DNA of 64,000 nt. Origin: Sphagnum compactum. Lineage: Eukaryota; Bryophyta; Sphagnopsida; Sphagnales. The notes under the pieces are model-generated. The model saw only the letters and a program-made list of their open reading frames with translations. It had not been told where the DNA came from and ran no database searches. This document shows, one piece after another, positions 48,589 through 60,789 of the stretch (positions are counted from its first letter, which is position 1; each line of letters begins with the position of its first letter). A program made the position numbers and the translations under genes. The stretch lies in NCBI GenBank assembly GCA_965153455.1, contig OZ234498.1:2666001-2730000 (forward strand), given 5' to 3'.

Positions 48589-49980
48589 CATCAAACCTTA
48601 GGGTGAAATCATGGTAACACATAACACAACAAATGTAACCAATGTTTGATGTTCAATTTTATTGACGATGTTCTTTAATTTTGTGTTGAAATTGTAGGAT
48701 TTACTTATATGATAACATTCATAATATATCATGGGAACTTGTGAATAAATTTGAAATTAATCAAATGAATAAAAAAATATGAAAAAAAACTAAAAAAACA
48801 CTAAAACCAATGTTTTTAAATAATAAAAACACATGTTTAATAACTTTAATTTATTTTTAAATGACATATTTTGACAAATTTTTAATGTTAGGCTTATCAA
48901 AGTACTATAAAAAAATTATCGTGATTTTGAAAGATTTTTTCTAAAACTTTTTGTGGAATATTCCACAAATAAAGCAATCCAAAAAGTAATCCCAAAGTGG
49001 TGAATGTGGCTCATATTATTGTGTTTGCACCTTTTACTACACATTTATTATTTAGTTGATTGAAAATTTTTAAGGGAAAATATTTAGACTATTAAATTTA
49101 ATAATTTTATTGGCCAAAAAATCTTTTTTTTAACATTTAATTACATGTGCATTTGCAATTAAAATCTACAATTGCAAATTGAGTTGAAAAGATGCCACAT
49201 GGTGTCCAATGGCCTATGAAGCACCTTCCAAGTCATAAAAACAATAACATTTCCATCTATTTTGGGATGCCATTAAAAATGGATGATATAAATGTGTTTT
49301 TCATCTTCATTTCATCTAAATTGACAATAGTCACAAGTATAAATTATATATGCAACTACAAACCATTTTATAATCATTTTTATACTTATAAAGCATTTTT
49401 ACCAAGTGCCACAAAGGATAATTACATCTATGGTTGCAAAATTGGTTGATTTGAACACATGTCACAAATGCATGGGTTGGAATGGATAAGATTTTTTATG
49501 GCGATACCTTCATATTTTTATAATTTTTTACATTTTGATTTTGTAGGATTTTAAGTAGTTCGCTCCCAATGAGGGGCTTAATAATTATCTCGATGGCATT
49601 TGCAACTATTAAGTTGTAGGAAAAAATGAAAGGAGTAATACTCAAAAATAAAAATTGAAAAAAATGTTTACAAAGGCAACACCAATGGTGGTCTACATAT
49701 GGTAAATTTTCCTTGTAAGATAATGACCATCTAGTATGTGATAATATTGTTCTAGAAAGAAATGATACAACCATCATTTTCCAAGTTGAAAAAAAAAACA
49801 ATGAAAAGAATGACAATGGTAATTTACAAAAAGTAACTTTATTTTACAACAAAATTATCACCTAGTACGAAAAAATTTAACAATCAAAAGAAAGACAAAG
49901 AACCTACACAAATTGGTGCACCAAAAAAAAACAAAAGTGGGGTCAAAAGGTACTTCTAAATTTTCTTACCATTATTGTCA
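48589..49980. other. AT-rich, no gene
   Basis: No coding region, RNA gene or clear repeat was recognised. The frames at 49192-49449 (plus) and 49496-49816 (minus) have low complexity and no family resemblance. Confidence 0.45.
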
Positions 49981-51768
49981 TAACCTTAACCTTGGGCTCG
50001 GGACCAAAGTAAGGGCTTGCGAAGGTGCGGGCCAAGAGTGAAGCTCGAGAATCACATTTCATGCTCCTGGGAGTGTGAGAAAGTGAAGGAATGAACCTCC
50101 ACACCCCCAAGTGAGCTCCCACTTTGGGAATTGGAATCCCAATGGACACCTGAATCTTCAGAGAGTAATTGCAAGGGTGAAAACGCATTAGATTAAACAT
50201 TTCCTTAAATGGTTGGAAAGCTTTTGGAACATAGATGTTTTGAACAACTTGCATGACCAATTTGGGTAATTAAAACATAAGTTATGGCCAAAAGAAGGGT
50301 TGGGAATCAAATTGGCAATTTAACTCCCAACCACTAAAAGTCAGGAATTGCCCTGACTTCCTTGCATGCAGGTGGTGTGCCACATACCATTGGAATTCTC
50401 AACGATGGCTATAACTTTGCTTGAAACCTCATTTCAATCGAAAGTTTGCTCACAAAGTTATGTGTCTCCAAAGTCACGGGAGTCCCAATTTTGGAAATTT
50501 CGAGACTCCCACTTGGGAGACCCGGGACAAAATGACATTTGGGTGCTAGCCCCATGGTTAGACACAAAAAATATTACAAGGGGGAAGGTGGTGGCTTCCC
50601 CCAAGTCCAAATTATGGTGAGTTTTATGAGTCTATGTTTTCCCGTGGTTCGTTCGTGCACCAAAGGTGTTCGAGCTACACATTAATCAACTTGTTATTTG
50701 TTTTGTGCAAGTCCGTGTGAACAATTAACTTGCTTCTCAATTTTCCTAGTCCCCATCCTAGAACTCCAACACGCCCCTCTACCCTCAAAATGTTACGAAC
50801 TAGGGAATGTGCCCCAACTCCGTTTCCTTCTGTTGTCCACATCTTTGGACTCGTAGTTGAATCCATCAAGGAGCTTGGATGACACGCTCCCAAGCTCTTT
50901 GATAGACTCAAATGCGAATTTAAAATGAAAATAATAGAAAAGTAAAGAATCAGGGCACATTCCCTAGCTCACAACACTTTGGGGGTAGAGGGGCGTGCTA
51001 GAGCTCCGGGATGGGACTAGGAAGAGTGATAAGCATTTAATCATTCATGCGAATTTGCACAAACCAAATTACAAGTTGGTTAGTGCATAGTTGAAGCATT
51101 TTTAGTGTTAGGACGAACCACGAACGACCTCACATACACAAGATTCACCACGGCTCGAACTTGGGGGAAGCCATTACCTTTCCCCTTATAGTATACTCTA
51201 TGCCTCTCCACAAGGCCCACATCCAAATAGGATTGTAAGTGGATGCCCAAGTGGGAATCCCGAAATTCCCAAAGTTGGGACTCCTGGGACTTTGGGGCAC
51301 CATAACTTTGCGTGTAGACCTCCAATTAAAATGAGGTTTGAAGCAAAGTTGTAGCCCTCATCAAGAGCTTTTCAATAGTATGTCGCACGCCACCTGCACA
51401 CTAGGAAATTGGGTCGATTTCCAATTTTTAGTGGTCAAAAGTTAAACTGTCATTTTGATTCCCGACCTTTCTTTTGGCCATAACTTGTGTTTCAGATGTC
51501 CAAATGGGTGATGTGAGCCCATTTTGAACATCCACGTTCCAAGAGCTTTCCAATGACATAAGGAACGCCTCAATTTAAAGAACTTTGGCCCCTACAATCG
51601 TTCAGGACTACAACTCCCAAAATGGGAGTTCACTTGGGAATGTGAAGGTTCACTCCCTCACACTCTTTTGCATTCTTGGGAGCATGAAATGTGACTCCCG
51701 GGCTTCCCTCTTGGCCCACATCCTTGCAAGCCCTTGCTTTGGTCGTGAGCCCAAGGCTAGGGTTGCAA
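49981..51768. repeat. Foldback element: 1.8 kb near-palindrome with ~0.83 kb arms
   Basis: The left arm 49981-50810 pairs with the right arm 50945-51768 around a ~135 bp loop. Paired landmarks are CCTTGGGCTC / GAGCCCAAGG (49990; 51748), CACATTTCATGCTCC / GGAGCATGAAATGTG (50056; 51680), GCAGGTGG / CCACCTGC (50369; 51391), CTTGCTTGAAACCTC / GAGGTTTGAAGC (50418; 51333), GAAGGTGGTGGCTTCCCCCA against GGGGGAAGCCATTACC (50584; 51163) and ACGCCCCTCTACCC / GGGTAGAGGGGCGT (50770; 50983). Divergence between arms is moderate. The short frames on both arms read the same peptide in opposite directions and are not taken as genes. Confidence 0.9.
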
Positions 51769-52700
51769 CATTGGGGGTGCATCAATTATCTTTACTAACT
51801 TAACCATCATAATCACAAATTTTTCTTGTCTCCTTTTAATATTTCCAATCCTATCATCTAATTAATTACCTCACACTTATGTATAAACACACATGTAAAA
51901 CATTTTTTGGAATATCCCCAAAATGCCATACTTCTTCCTTATTTCTTCCAAAACACTAAGTACAAAAAAAACCACACATCTCCATTATAAAGGTGAAATC
52001 CATAAATGTAGAACTAGAATTTAAAAAGTAATGGTCTTCCGCCTTCTCCCTTATCCTACAACTTTTATCCAAAATCCTTACGTGTAGCGGCAACTAACTT
52101 GTTAACTATTACTTTCTAAAAACTAGTTAAAACTAATTAAGGTCACTTCCTAACTTATTTGGAATAATAGGTGAACCTACTATTAGTAATTTTTAAGTTA
52201 CCAAGTCATGCTACTAATACAACTAAATGACTAGAAGGTCTGATTTTACCCTTTAATTAAAAAGGATGTGCATAAAAAAAATGGCACATCCAAATGTTTA
52301 ATTTAATCAAATTTTCCTTGGGTGATTTTTTTATATGAAAATGAAATAGTCCTTTGGAAATGAAAATGAAAAATGTGAAATGTTTATAAATGAAGTAAAT
52401 ATTGATGAAGAATCTACATTGAAAAAAAATTAGAAGAATAGCCAAGTCTAAAAACAAAATTGAACATAAATCGTAAGAATGAACTAAAAGAAAAAATGAA
52501 AAAAAATTGCAAAAACTTCATGCTCAAAAAAAACTATGAAAGATTAAAAACATTAACTTTTTATGTTGGCTATTTTTTTATGTCAATGATAACAAAGAAA
52601 TGGACATGTAGTTTTATTTGTGTTTATTGTTTAAATTGTGCACAAATTATGTGTTGTAACCTTTGCTATATAATTATAAATTAATTTTTCAAATCCAAGA
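51769..52700. other. No supported gene
   Basis: AT-rich. The plus frame at 52460-52684 is Lys/Asn/Ile-rich with no homology I can recognise. It may be the far N-terminal side of the hAT relic that follows. Confidence 0.4.
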
Positions 52701-52705
52701 ACAAG

Positions 52706-53560
52706 ATGAACGAAATTTCACTAATTTCCTACTCTATAACATTGAAAGAATATGTGGATGTAGAACATTTTGTTAGTAAATATAATCAAGGAAGAAATGA
52801 ACAATATATATTAAAAGGAAATATGAAAATACAAGCGACCCAAAAAAAGGTTGAATGTTTTGAAAGTTCAATATCAAACGTTTTTCTATGAAAGATCCTC
52901 TTAAAAAGGATGATGTGCAGAAAAAAGAATTTGTGAAAGATCTAAGACTTTTAATTGTCAAAAACACTTTACAAATGTAGTTTTTGGAAAGTATTTGGCT
53001 TAAGCATTTATAAGGCCAAAATTTGTGTCCAATTTTTTTCCTTCCATTAGAATTATATTTTTAAGGGATTTTACTTCAACTAGTGAAAAAATCTAAAAAT
53101 TATATGTCTTGCCATCCTAATTAACAAAATGTACTTTTGCCACTAAAAGTTTTGATTGTGGATGTTGAAAGGATTTGATTCCTATGATACTTTTGTTGTG
53201 GTTATTAACGTTTTGAGGCTTGATTAGCAACCACAACATATCATGATTAATTTATTTGAGGTTACAAAAATACATGATACTAAGCTTTGGTTCGATTTTT
53301 AACAAGTTTTTTGGACTAGTACAATTTTAGGGCAAAAATAATTGCTTATGTGAAAGATGAAATCAAACCTTGACTTCTACTTCGAAATCAGTTACATAAA
53401 CATTGGGTGTAAAGGAAAGCTTCAAAGTTGTTGATTTGATAATGTGTCTTTTCAAAGGCATGTCAATATGTTATGACAATAATGTTTTTCATTTTGCTTT
53501 TTTTCTATGATTTGAAACCTAAACCATTATGTAAAATAGTTGTGACTTCTAATTTACATA
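52706..53560 (+). pseudogene. hAT-type transposase remnant
   Basis: Motifs on the plus strand in order are EFVKDLRLLIVKNTLQ then FLESIWLKHL with LCP...F (52925-53050, the 'DLVLLI.K...PLS..EN.WL.RL.LR.CP...FPSR' region of plant/animal hAT proteins). Then come MINLFEVTKIHDT, IIAYVKDEIK (53330-53370, the '..KI.AYVKDEG.NL' segment of the RNase H-like core) and FSKACQYVMT (53452-53480, the 'CFGH..SK.CQY' segment). Each lies in a different frame, with stops between. The downstream insertion domain and the C-terminal dimerisation region are missing, cut off by the MSH3-derived segment at 53626. Confidence 0.65.
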
Positions 53561-53625
53561 TAAGTTGAAATTATTTTTAACATGGTGCACATGTTTAAAA
53601 AATATATATAGCTTTGATTATTGGA

Positions 53626-54041
53626 GTTTTATCACAAGTTTTGTCATTTAGGTTGATACCATTCCAACAATGAAATCTGAACACAATTTCCTCTATTGGA
53701 AATTGAGAAACTTCAAATTGGAGTCGAAAGTTTTTTGATGACTTATTTAGGGAGCTTTTGACACCTAATTCAACCTTTTACAGGAACATTGATTCCCAAA
53801 TTGAGACTTCATGTGCGAATAAGCATATATAGTTATGATCATTTTGGGCACTTGTGCTATGGTGTAGAAGCACAAGCATCTTTTTAGTTTGTGGTTGAAT
53901 TACATGTCAACTTGATGTAATATTCATCAACAATGCACATATATAAAACTAACGTAAAGATAAATTTATTGCTTCTGCCCATTAAGGAGAGATCATGGAA
54001 TGATGCAAAGTTTATTTGGTTTCACATTCAAAGAATGTTCA
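53626..54041 (+). pseudogene. MSH3: Second copy of the MSH3 3' end
   Basis: Matches the reverse complement of 10754-11140 almost throughout, from GTTTTATCACAAGTTTTGTC through TTTAGGTTGATACCA, GATGACTTATTTAG and CATTTTGGGCACCTGT-like text, to GAATGTTCA. It includes the last intron's 3' end, the last exon and the 3' flank, so it is a genomic copy rather than a processed transcript. Its last shared base abuts the CACTAGTACAAAA end of the large palindromic element at 54042, and its first abuts the hAT relic. Confidence 0.85.
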
Positions 54042-57000
54042 CACTAGTACAAAAGTGGGGTGTAGTTCACTAACCTAAATCACTATGGGACTTTAAAAGT
54101 GAAATAAGCTCACTGCATTTTAATGATTTCACTCTAGTTAGAGTTATTTCACTATAATATCATTATATAAACATTGTTTTTCATTATTAATTGACATAAT
54201 TCACTATTATAATTTATTGTGTTAAATAGGTTTATTTTTCTGTTATTGTTTTAAATGCCCTATGATATTTTATGATATACCTTATATTATTTTAGGCTAT
54301 TTTAGTCATTCTAACTTATAACTTAAATTATTATAAATTAGTATACACTGTAAATTATTATAAATTATTATGAATTATTGTACCTTAAACTATTATATAT
54401 TATTATACTTTAAGGTATCATAATTAACTTATTATAGGTTTTATACTTTAAGTTATTTTATTTTAAGTTAATACATGTTACTTCAAATTATACTTTACTC
54501 AATGTCATTTACTTTATGTTATTATAAGTTATTTTTATTTTAAGTTTAAAATTTAAAATAATCAAAAATATATATAATGACTTAAAATAAAATAACTTAT
54601 AATAACTAATAATAGCTTATGAGAAATAATTTAAAATAGCCTACAATACAATAATTACCAATAAGCTATGATAATATAGCCTATAGTATCCACCAATACC
54701 TTATATAAAATCACCAAAAATAGGCACTAATAGAATAACCATTAATAACCACTAATAAAATAACCACCAATGGTTTATAATGGAATAACCAATAATAGCC
54801 ACTAATGAAATAAGCACTAATAGCCACTATTAACCACCAATGGCCTATGAGGATTTAACCTAAAATAACCACCAACAAAATATCCACCAATAACCATTAA
54901 TAGCCACCAATAGCCATAAATAGCCAATAATAACATAAGATGAAATAGCCTTCCATAGCCAAAAGTAACTAACAATAACCTCACATAGCTGAAATTAACT
55001 TAAAACGAAATAATTTATAATAACAAAAAAATAACTTATAATAATCACAAATAACTTAAAATGAAATAGCTTACAATAACCATAAATAACCAAAAGTAAC
55101 ATTAAATAACCAAAATAATTTAAAATAACCAAAAATAATCTAAAATGAAATAGCTAAAAATAACCATAAATAATTAACAATAACCATAAATAATCATAAA
55201 TAACATAGGGAGAAATAAATTAGAACAATGAGAAGTTCTAGAATAGTTAAAAGTAATCTAACATAGGTAGTATTATTATATTAACAAAAATCTTATCCAT
55301 TTATTAATTTTTGTTTTTTAAAAAAAAATCACTATAACAAAATGTGTCTTGGTTCACTTTCGGTTTCATTACATTTTGAGTTAATTTGGACATTTTTACC
55401 TGGTGAAATTGTTTAATCCTTTAATGAACAAGGATTAGTTGTTATGGGCAATGAATTGTTTCACAAGTACTTAGTGAAATAAAATTAATATTAAGTGAAA
55501 TACAAATTTATCAAGCCATTGACTTACTAGTTAATTAACTAATCAACATGAAAATTAAAAGAATTAAAACTAAATTATTTAATATATAATATTATTGATA
55601 ATTTCATGATTTTCATCCTATGATTTATTGACATGTATCACTACCTAGGCTAAATTTAAAATCTAACCTATGTAGATAAGCCACGTAATCAATCGAGGCA
55701 ACTACCCTAAGAAACTAGATAAAAGAACATTCAGTCAACTTACCATTATTGACCATACATAAACATCACTCATGAGGTTTTATCCTTTGACCTATATAAT
55801 GGAAGTAAACACCTTTACCATCAAACCAACCTATTTGTTGTTGTAATATGTTACATTACATTCTATTTGTCAAATACTTCATTTTAAACATTACAAAAAC
55901 ATAAAATTTGAAAATTCATATTTATTCAAATGAAACGATTCAAGTTTTTTTTGAAAAAAAATTTCAATAATGTACATAATTACATTCATTTCCATTTGAA
56001 AGTGTAAAATCATTTGAACAAAAAAAGAAGTTGAATATCATTATTCAATAACATTTCAATGACCATTCTTTTGAAAAACAATGTTTAATAAATGAATAAG
56101 ATTTATGTTAATATAATAATACTACCTATGTTAAGCTACTTTCAATTATCATATGACTATTTTTATTAATTTAAATTATTTCACCCTACATTATTTACAA
56201 CTATTAATTATGATTTTTTTCAATTACTTTTGGTTATTTTTAGTTATTTCACCTTATGCTACTTTTTATTATTTTATGTTATTTTTGGCTATTGTAAGTT
56301 ATTTCACTTTAAATTACTTGCAACTATTATAAGCTACTTTTGTCTATTCTAAGTTATTTCACCTTTGACTATTTTTTATTATGTGAGGCTATTGTTGGTT
56401 ACTTTTGGCTATTGAAATTTATTTCACCTTATGTTCTTATTGGCAATTCTAAATTATTGTAAGCTATTTCACCTTAAGTTATTTTTGTCTAATATAGATT
56501 ATTTCACCTTACATTATTCTAAACAATCCTAAACAATTCTAATATATGATTATTAGTTATTATTTTATTAAGGCTATTCGTGGTTATTAATGGTTACTAG
56601 TGCTTATTCTACTGGTGGATATTAATGGTTATTTTATTAGTGGTTACTAGTGGTTATTTTGTTAATGATTATTGGTGGTAATTATATTAATGGCTATTAG
56701 TAGTTATTCTATTAGTATCTATTGATGGTTATTTTATTAATGACTATTGGTGCCTATTTTATTAATGACTATTAAGAATTATTCTATTAGTGGCTATTAA
56801 TTGTTGTTATATAAATGTCTATTGCTGATTATTCTAATAATAATTATTAATAGATATTTTATTAGTGGCTATTGATTGTTATTATATTAATGGCTATTAG
56901 TGCCTATTTTATTAATGATTAATAATGGTTATTCTATTAATGGTTATTGATGGATATTTTATTGGTGGATATTGGTGCTTAACAATTGCTATTCTATTAG

Positions 57001-57746
57001 TGGTTATTGGTGGTTATTATATTACAAGTTATTTTTGGTTATTATATGTTATATTATAATTATTGGTGATTATTCTATTATAAATTATTTTTGGATATTC
57101 TATATTATAATATCATAAGCTATTGGTAGTTATTATATTGTAGTGTGTTTTTAAAAAAAAATTGTAAGTTATTTTTTTCTATTTTAAGTTATTTTTACCT
57201 TAGATCAATATATTTTATTTTTGATTATTTTAAGTTATTATACTTAGAATAAAATAATTTATAATAACATAAAGTAAAATGACCTTGAATAACTTAAAGT
57301 ATAATTTCAAATAACATATATTAACTTAAAATAAATTAACATAAGGTTAGTTGAATAATTTAACGTAGAATAATTTAAAAACTTATAATAAGTTAATTAA
57401 GATACCTTAAGATAAAATAACGTATAATAGTTTAAGGTACAATAATTTATAATAACCTATAATAATTTATAATATCATAAGGTATAAATTAGAATAACTA
57501 AAATGGTTTAAAATAATATAGGGTATATCATAAAGTAACATATATATAATTTTTTTAAAACATTAAAATAAACCTATTTATTACAATAAATTATAGAATT
57601 ATGTTAAGTAGTAATGAAACATGATGTTTACATAGTGATATTATAGTAAATCAATAAAATGCAATGAAGTTATTTCACTTCTAAGGTCCCATAGTGATTT
57701 AGGCTAATGAATTGCACCCCACTTTTGTGGTAATGAATGGGTAGTG
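54042..57746. mobile_element. 3.7 kb near-palindromic TIR element (CACTA-like ends)
   Basis: The left end CACTAGTACAAAAGTGGGGT and the reverse complement of the right end (ACAAAAGTGGGGTGCAATTC, with CACTACCCATTC outside it) lead into arms pairable over more than 1.2 kb. Left 54042-55265 pairs with right about 56110-57730. Examples are CCTAAATCACTATGGGAC on both arms and AATAACCACTAATAA against TTATTAGTGG arrays. The central 0.85 kb contains an X-type start (CACTATAACAAAATGTGTC at 55332) and an antisense tRNA-like segment. No transposase was found. The outermost CACTA...TAGTG ends suggest the CACTA superfamily, but no matching 3 bp target duplication was seen, so the superfamily is tentative. 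Confidence 0.75.
55772..55832 (-). repeat. tRNA-like (SINE head) segment in the palindrome centre
   Basis: The minus strand reads GGTTTGATGGTAAAGGTGTT (box A-like), then AGGTCAAAGGATAAAACCTC (box B-like). It is the homologue of 6862-6930 and is not a functional tRNA. Confidence 0.55.
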
Positions 57747-58055
57747 AAATGTTATTGAATAGTTATATTCAAAAAAACATTGTTCAAATGATTTTACACT
57801 TTCAAAAGGAAATAAATGTAATTATGTACATTATTAAAAAAATAAAAAATTAAACTTTAATAATTTCATTTAAACAAAATTTCAATAAAATATGAATTTT
57901 GAAAGTTTATGTTTTTGTATTGTTTAAAATAAATATCTAGTTAATAGAATGCAATGTAACACATTATTACAACGAGGGTGGTGGCTTCATGGTATGGGTG
58001 TTTGCCTTCATCTTAAAGGTCAAAAGATCAAACCTCACAAATGGTGTGTTTGTGG
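57747..58055 (+). repeat. Inverted fragment of the X element with tRNA-like head
   Basis: The plus strand here equals the reverse complement of about 55770-56065 (GAAATGTTATTGAATA, TTCAAATGATTTTACACTTTC, TAATTATGTACATTATT, GAATGCAATGTAACA). At 57974-58048 it ends in the best-preserved tRNA-like segment: GTGGCTTCATGGTATGGGTG, TTTGCCTTC, AGGTCAAAAGATCAAACCTC. It is immediately outside the right end of the palindromic element. Confidence 0.7.
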
Positions 58056-59015
58056 TCAATAGTGGTGTAATGCGAAGGTAGGTGGACAGATTCAGTGTGA
58101 ACATTGAACTGTGTTTGGGATCTAGGTCTGTTTGAGGCGGCCACCTTTTGTTTTCGGCGCTCATTACTGCTGCATGGAGTGCATGGTTGCTTTCTCCCTT
58201 GCTTTGTGTGCTTTAGGATAATCTTGGGAGATGGCGGCGGAGAATGATGAATGCTGATGGTGCCGAATTGATGAAAAACGGGCAACGACGGCGAACGGTG
58301 AGGCTTCGGAGGGAAGCTTACGGAATCTCGGAAAGCTTTTGTGTGGCTCTTGAGGTGTGGAGTGTATCTTTTTCCCGGACTACAAGAAGGTTTAGCTCGG
58401 AAGGTAGGAGAAAGAGAGGGGAGACAGACAATTTTGGTTGGTGTTAGAGGAGAAAGATCAGGAGGCTAGAATGGGATTAGCAGAATAATTTTGGGAGGTG
58501 TGTGGATCTGTAGAAGCTAGAACTGTAGAAGTTTGGTAGTTGGATGGACATGGTGATGGTGTAAAGCTCTGTAGCTAGGTGACTTTGGCTGAACGCCTGA
58601 ATTTCCGCTGAGCCTGGTAGTCAGTCAAATGGTTGTTGTTGCTGCAGAAGAATTAGAGAGAAAGAGAAAGAAAGTCGGAACAGCACTGAAGCTGTTGTTT
58701 TGTGAATCTTCTGATGTCCCCAGAGCTTGTGCTTTCGGGATTGTACATATTTTGTAAATGCAATGGAAAGTTTCTTTGTTTGATACCTGTGTGAGCGGTG
58801 AGGAAGAAGAAGGATGCTTGAGGTTGGTCGTGTTGTTGTGTCTGTACATCTCCGATCTGTGAGGTGGGGAGGAAAGAGCCGATCAGTAGTTGCTGTGTGA
58901 GAAGGTTTAGAGTTCTGTGTGAATAGAGAAGATCAGCAGAGTTCAGTCGACAGGGTTCGTTGGCCACAGTAGATGTGTTGTGCGTTCTATGGACCCCTCC
59001 TTTTTGGTTACAGTG
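58056..59015. other. GC-richer, CpG-bearing stretch ending in a candidate splice donor
   Basis: Composition and CpG content stand out from both flanks. No protein family is recognisable in either strand's frames (58028-58285 minus, 58244-58447 plus, 58625-58967 minus). It ends at about 59012 with GGTTACAGTGGTAAGTTGAC, a good 5' splice site, after which AT content jumps. It could be an untranslated first exon of a lost gene or an LTR/leader from an element. Confidence 0.4.
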
Positions 59016-59374
59016 GTAAGTTGACTGAAAATATTTTCCTATCTAATTTCTTACAATAGGTGCCTACTTAGTTTGATTACATGACCTATATACCTAGGTT
59101 TGGTTTTTAGGGTATTTTTTGGTTTTTGTTTTGTTTTGCAACAAATTAATTTTTAGTTTGCATTTCAATGTGATGGCTAATTTTAGCAAAATGCATTTCA
59201 CATTACAAGTTGACAAAAATTTTACCTTTCAAAAAAAAAGATCAAAACATCTATCTATGAAGGAAGGTTGTTTGTTTTGTAGTTGTGAGATTACTAAATT
59301 GAAATGCTTCAAATCGTGCTATTGTTGTTTTTGGAAAGCCCTTAGTGAAGAGGGGTGCATGGGCTTGGTTTCAT

Positions 59375-59670
59375 GACGATTGGACTTGCAGTGTAAAAGT
59401 TTTGAATATTGTATGATTTTTTCACTAGAAATTAAATTAAATCATAGCTGAAAACTTTGGAGGAATTGGAATGTGCCTTTGGTGTTGTTGGAAAGATCTT
59501 GATGAGCAAGATTTAATGAAATTTATTTGTAAGGTTTAGATTCAAAATGTGGGAGATATTGATTTTTAAGTATTTTTTTCCATTGAAAATTCCAAAATAA
59601 CAAGTTTTGGAAGGAAAAATTAGTTGAGGACATGGTAGCACTTGGGCCAATGGCATAGGCCACACTAGTA
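59375..59670 (+). repeat. Dispersed repeat R3, copy 2
   Basis: Collinear with 26096-26350 (see that entry). It is followed at 59639-59661 by CACTTGGGCCAATGGCATAG, the inverted counterpart of 26819-26841. Confidence 0.6.
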
Positions 59671-59877
59671 TGAAAATAATATAAACAAGCAAAAGTTTGA
59701 ATTTACAACTAATACAAATTAATCATTTCTTAATTTTGCATGAAGTATGACATTTGCAACTTAATGGCATTCCCATCAAAGTGTGCAAATATTTTAACTT
59801 CAATCAAGAAGTGGTTTGATAATCAGATCACACTCACAAATTAATTATCAATCAAACAAGAACTAATTTCAGTATAC

Positions 59878-60549
59878 AATAAACCCCTTTTATAATCATG
59901 TCCATTTTAGTCACATTCTTGTTTGTGTCACACATTTTTTGGTAACCGTCCATTTTAGTGAAAAACACCATTCTTTAAAATCACTATTAGACTTGTTGAT
60001 AGCACAAGATTTTTGCAAACCTTTTTTTGTAAATGTCATTATAATAGGGAAATCCAAGGCAAATATTAGGGTTTGATAAATTGTAGTTCCATTTCGCAAT
60101 GTTGATGTTGTTTTGTGTTCAAGTGTTGCAAACTAACAACAATGAATCCAATTGAAAAAAAAAGAAAATTAATTTCCAAGTGCAAACAAGCAAAAAATAT
60201 GTGACCTTGCAAAGAAAACAAAAAATTTCAATTAGAAAATCTAGTTGACAAGATACACAAGCTAATAGTTAAAGAGCTCAAACTCAATATAAATTGTCAC
60301 ATTAAAATAGGTAGAAATCACAAACTTCTTCAAGTCTAATAATGAATAATAGAGCTTAGAATAACCCATGTAAGAAATTCAAAAAATTGGCACCTTTATT
60401 GTAGCAATTTTTTTTAAAATTTTTTTTTGGCCTATAATCACTATCTTGTAAGGGTTCATATGGAATGTGACTATACACATTTAAATCACAATTCGTTAAT
60501 GTCACACAAAAAGTAGTCACCAATGGCGTGATTATAAAGGGGATTTAAT
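59878..60549. mobile_element. Possible MITE with short inverted ends
   Basis: The left end ATAAACCCCTTTTATAATCA and the reverse complement of the right end TTAAATCCCCTTTATAATCA agree over about 20 bp. Looser pairing of GTCACATT/GTGTGACA segments lies inside. About 670 bp, no transposase. It borders directly on the next TIR element. Confidence 0.5.
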
Positions 60550-60550
60550 A

Positions 60551-60780
60551 TAGGAAAATTCACACCTTTTTTGGTTAAATTCACACCCTGAATGAAAGCA
60601 TTCAATGAAAGCATTTCACAGTGTGGGGTCTGTGGTCAATCAGGGCACAACTCGAGAACTTGCCCGTAGAAGTAATTGAACTGATGAAGGAACATACTCT
60701 TAAAGTTTAATCTGCACAAAATCGGACGCGCGAAGGGTGTGAATTTAACCTAAAAAGGTGTGAATTAAAAAATTTCCTTA
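60551..60780. mobile_element. ~230 bp MITE carrying a CCHC zinc-knuckle-like sequence
   Basis: Terminal inverted repeats are TAGGAAAATTCACACCTTTT, continuing to GGTTAAATTCACACCCT (60551-60592), and the reverse complement TAAGGAAAT, continuing TTCACACCTTTTTAGGTTAAATTC... (60735-60780). Both ends lie next to TA. Inside, after TTTCACAG (a splice-acceptor-like string) at 60621-60628, the plus strand reads CGVCGQSGHNSRTCP, a perfect CX2CX4HX4C knuckle, then a TAG. Similar knuckles occur in MULE transposases and in plant MYB-like factors, so this looks like a captured exon fragment. Confidence 0.65.
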
Positions 60781-60789
60781 ATATATCTT

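Noticed and set aside
49943-51803. Several 70-105 aa frames with a shared CDSRASLLA-like peptide
   Set aside because: The repetition is explained by the foldback arms. I see no domain, and similar peptides are commonly spurious products of plant repeats.
53990-57760. 3 bp target-site duplication flanking the CACTA-like ends
   Set aside because: Bases outside the ends (TCA left, AAA right) do not match, so superfamily assignment is left tentative.
57974-58048. Functional tRNA gene
   Set aside because: Box A and box B-like motifs are present, but the acceptor stem and anticodon arm do not pair, and sister copies sit inside repeats. Treated as a SINE-type head.
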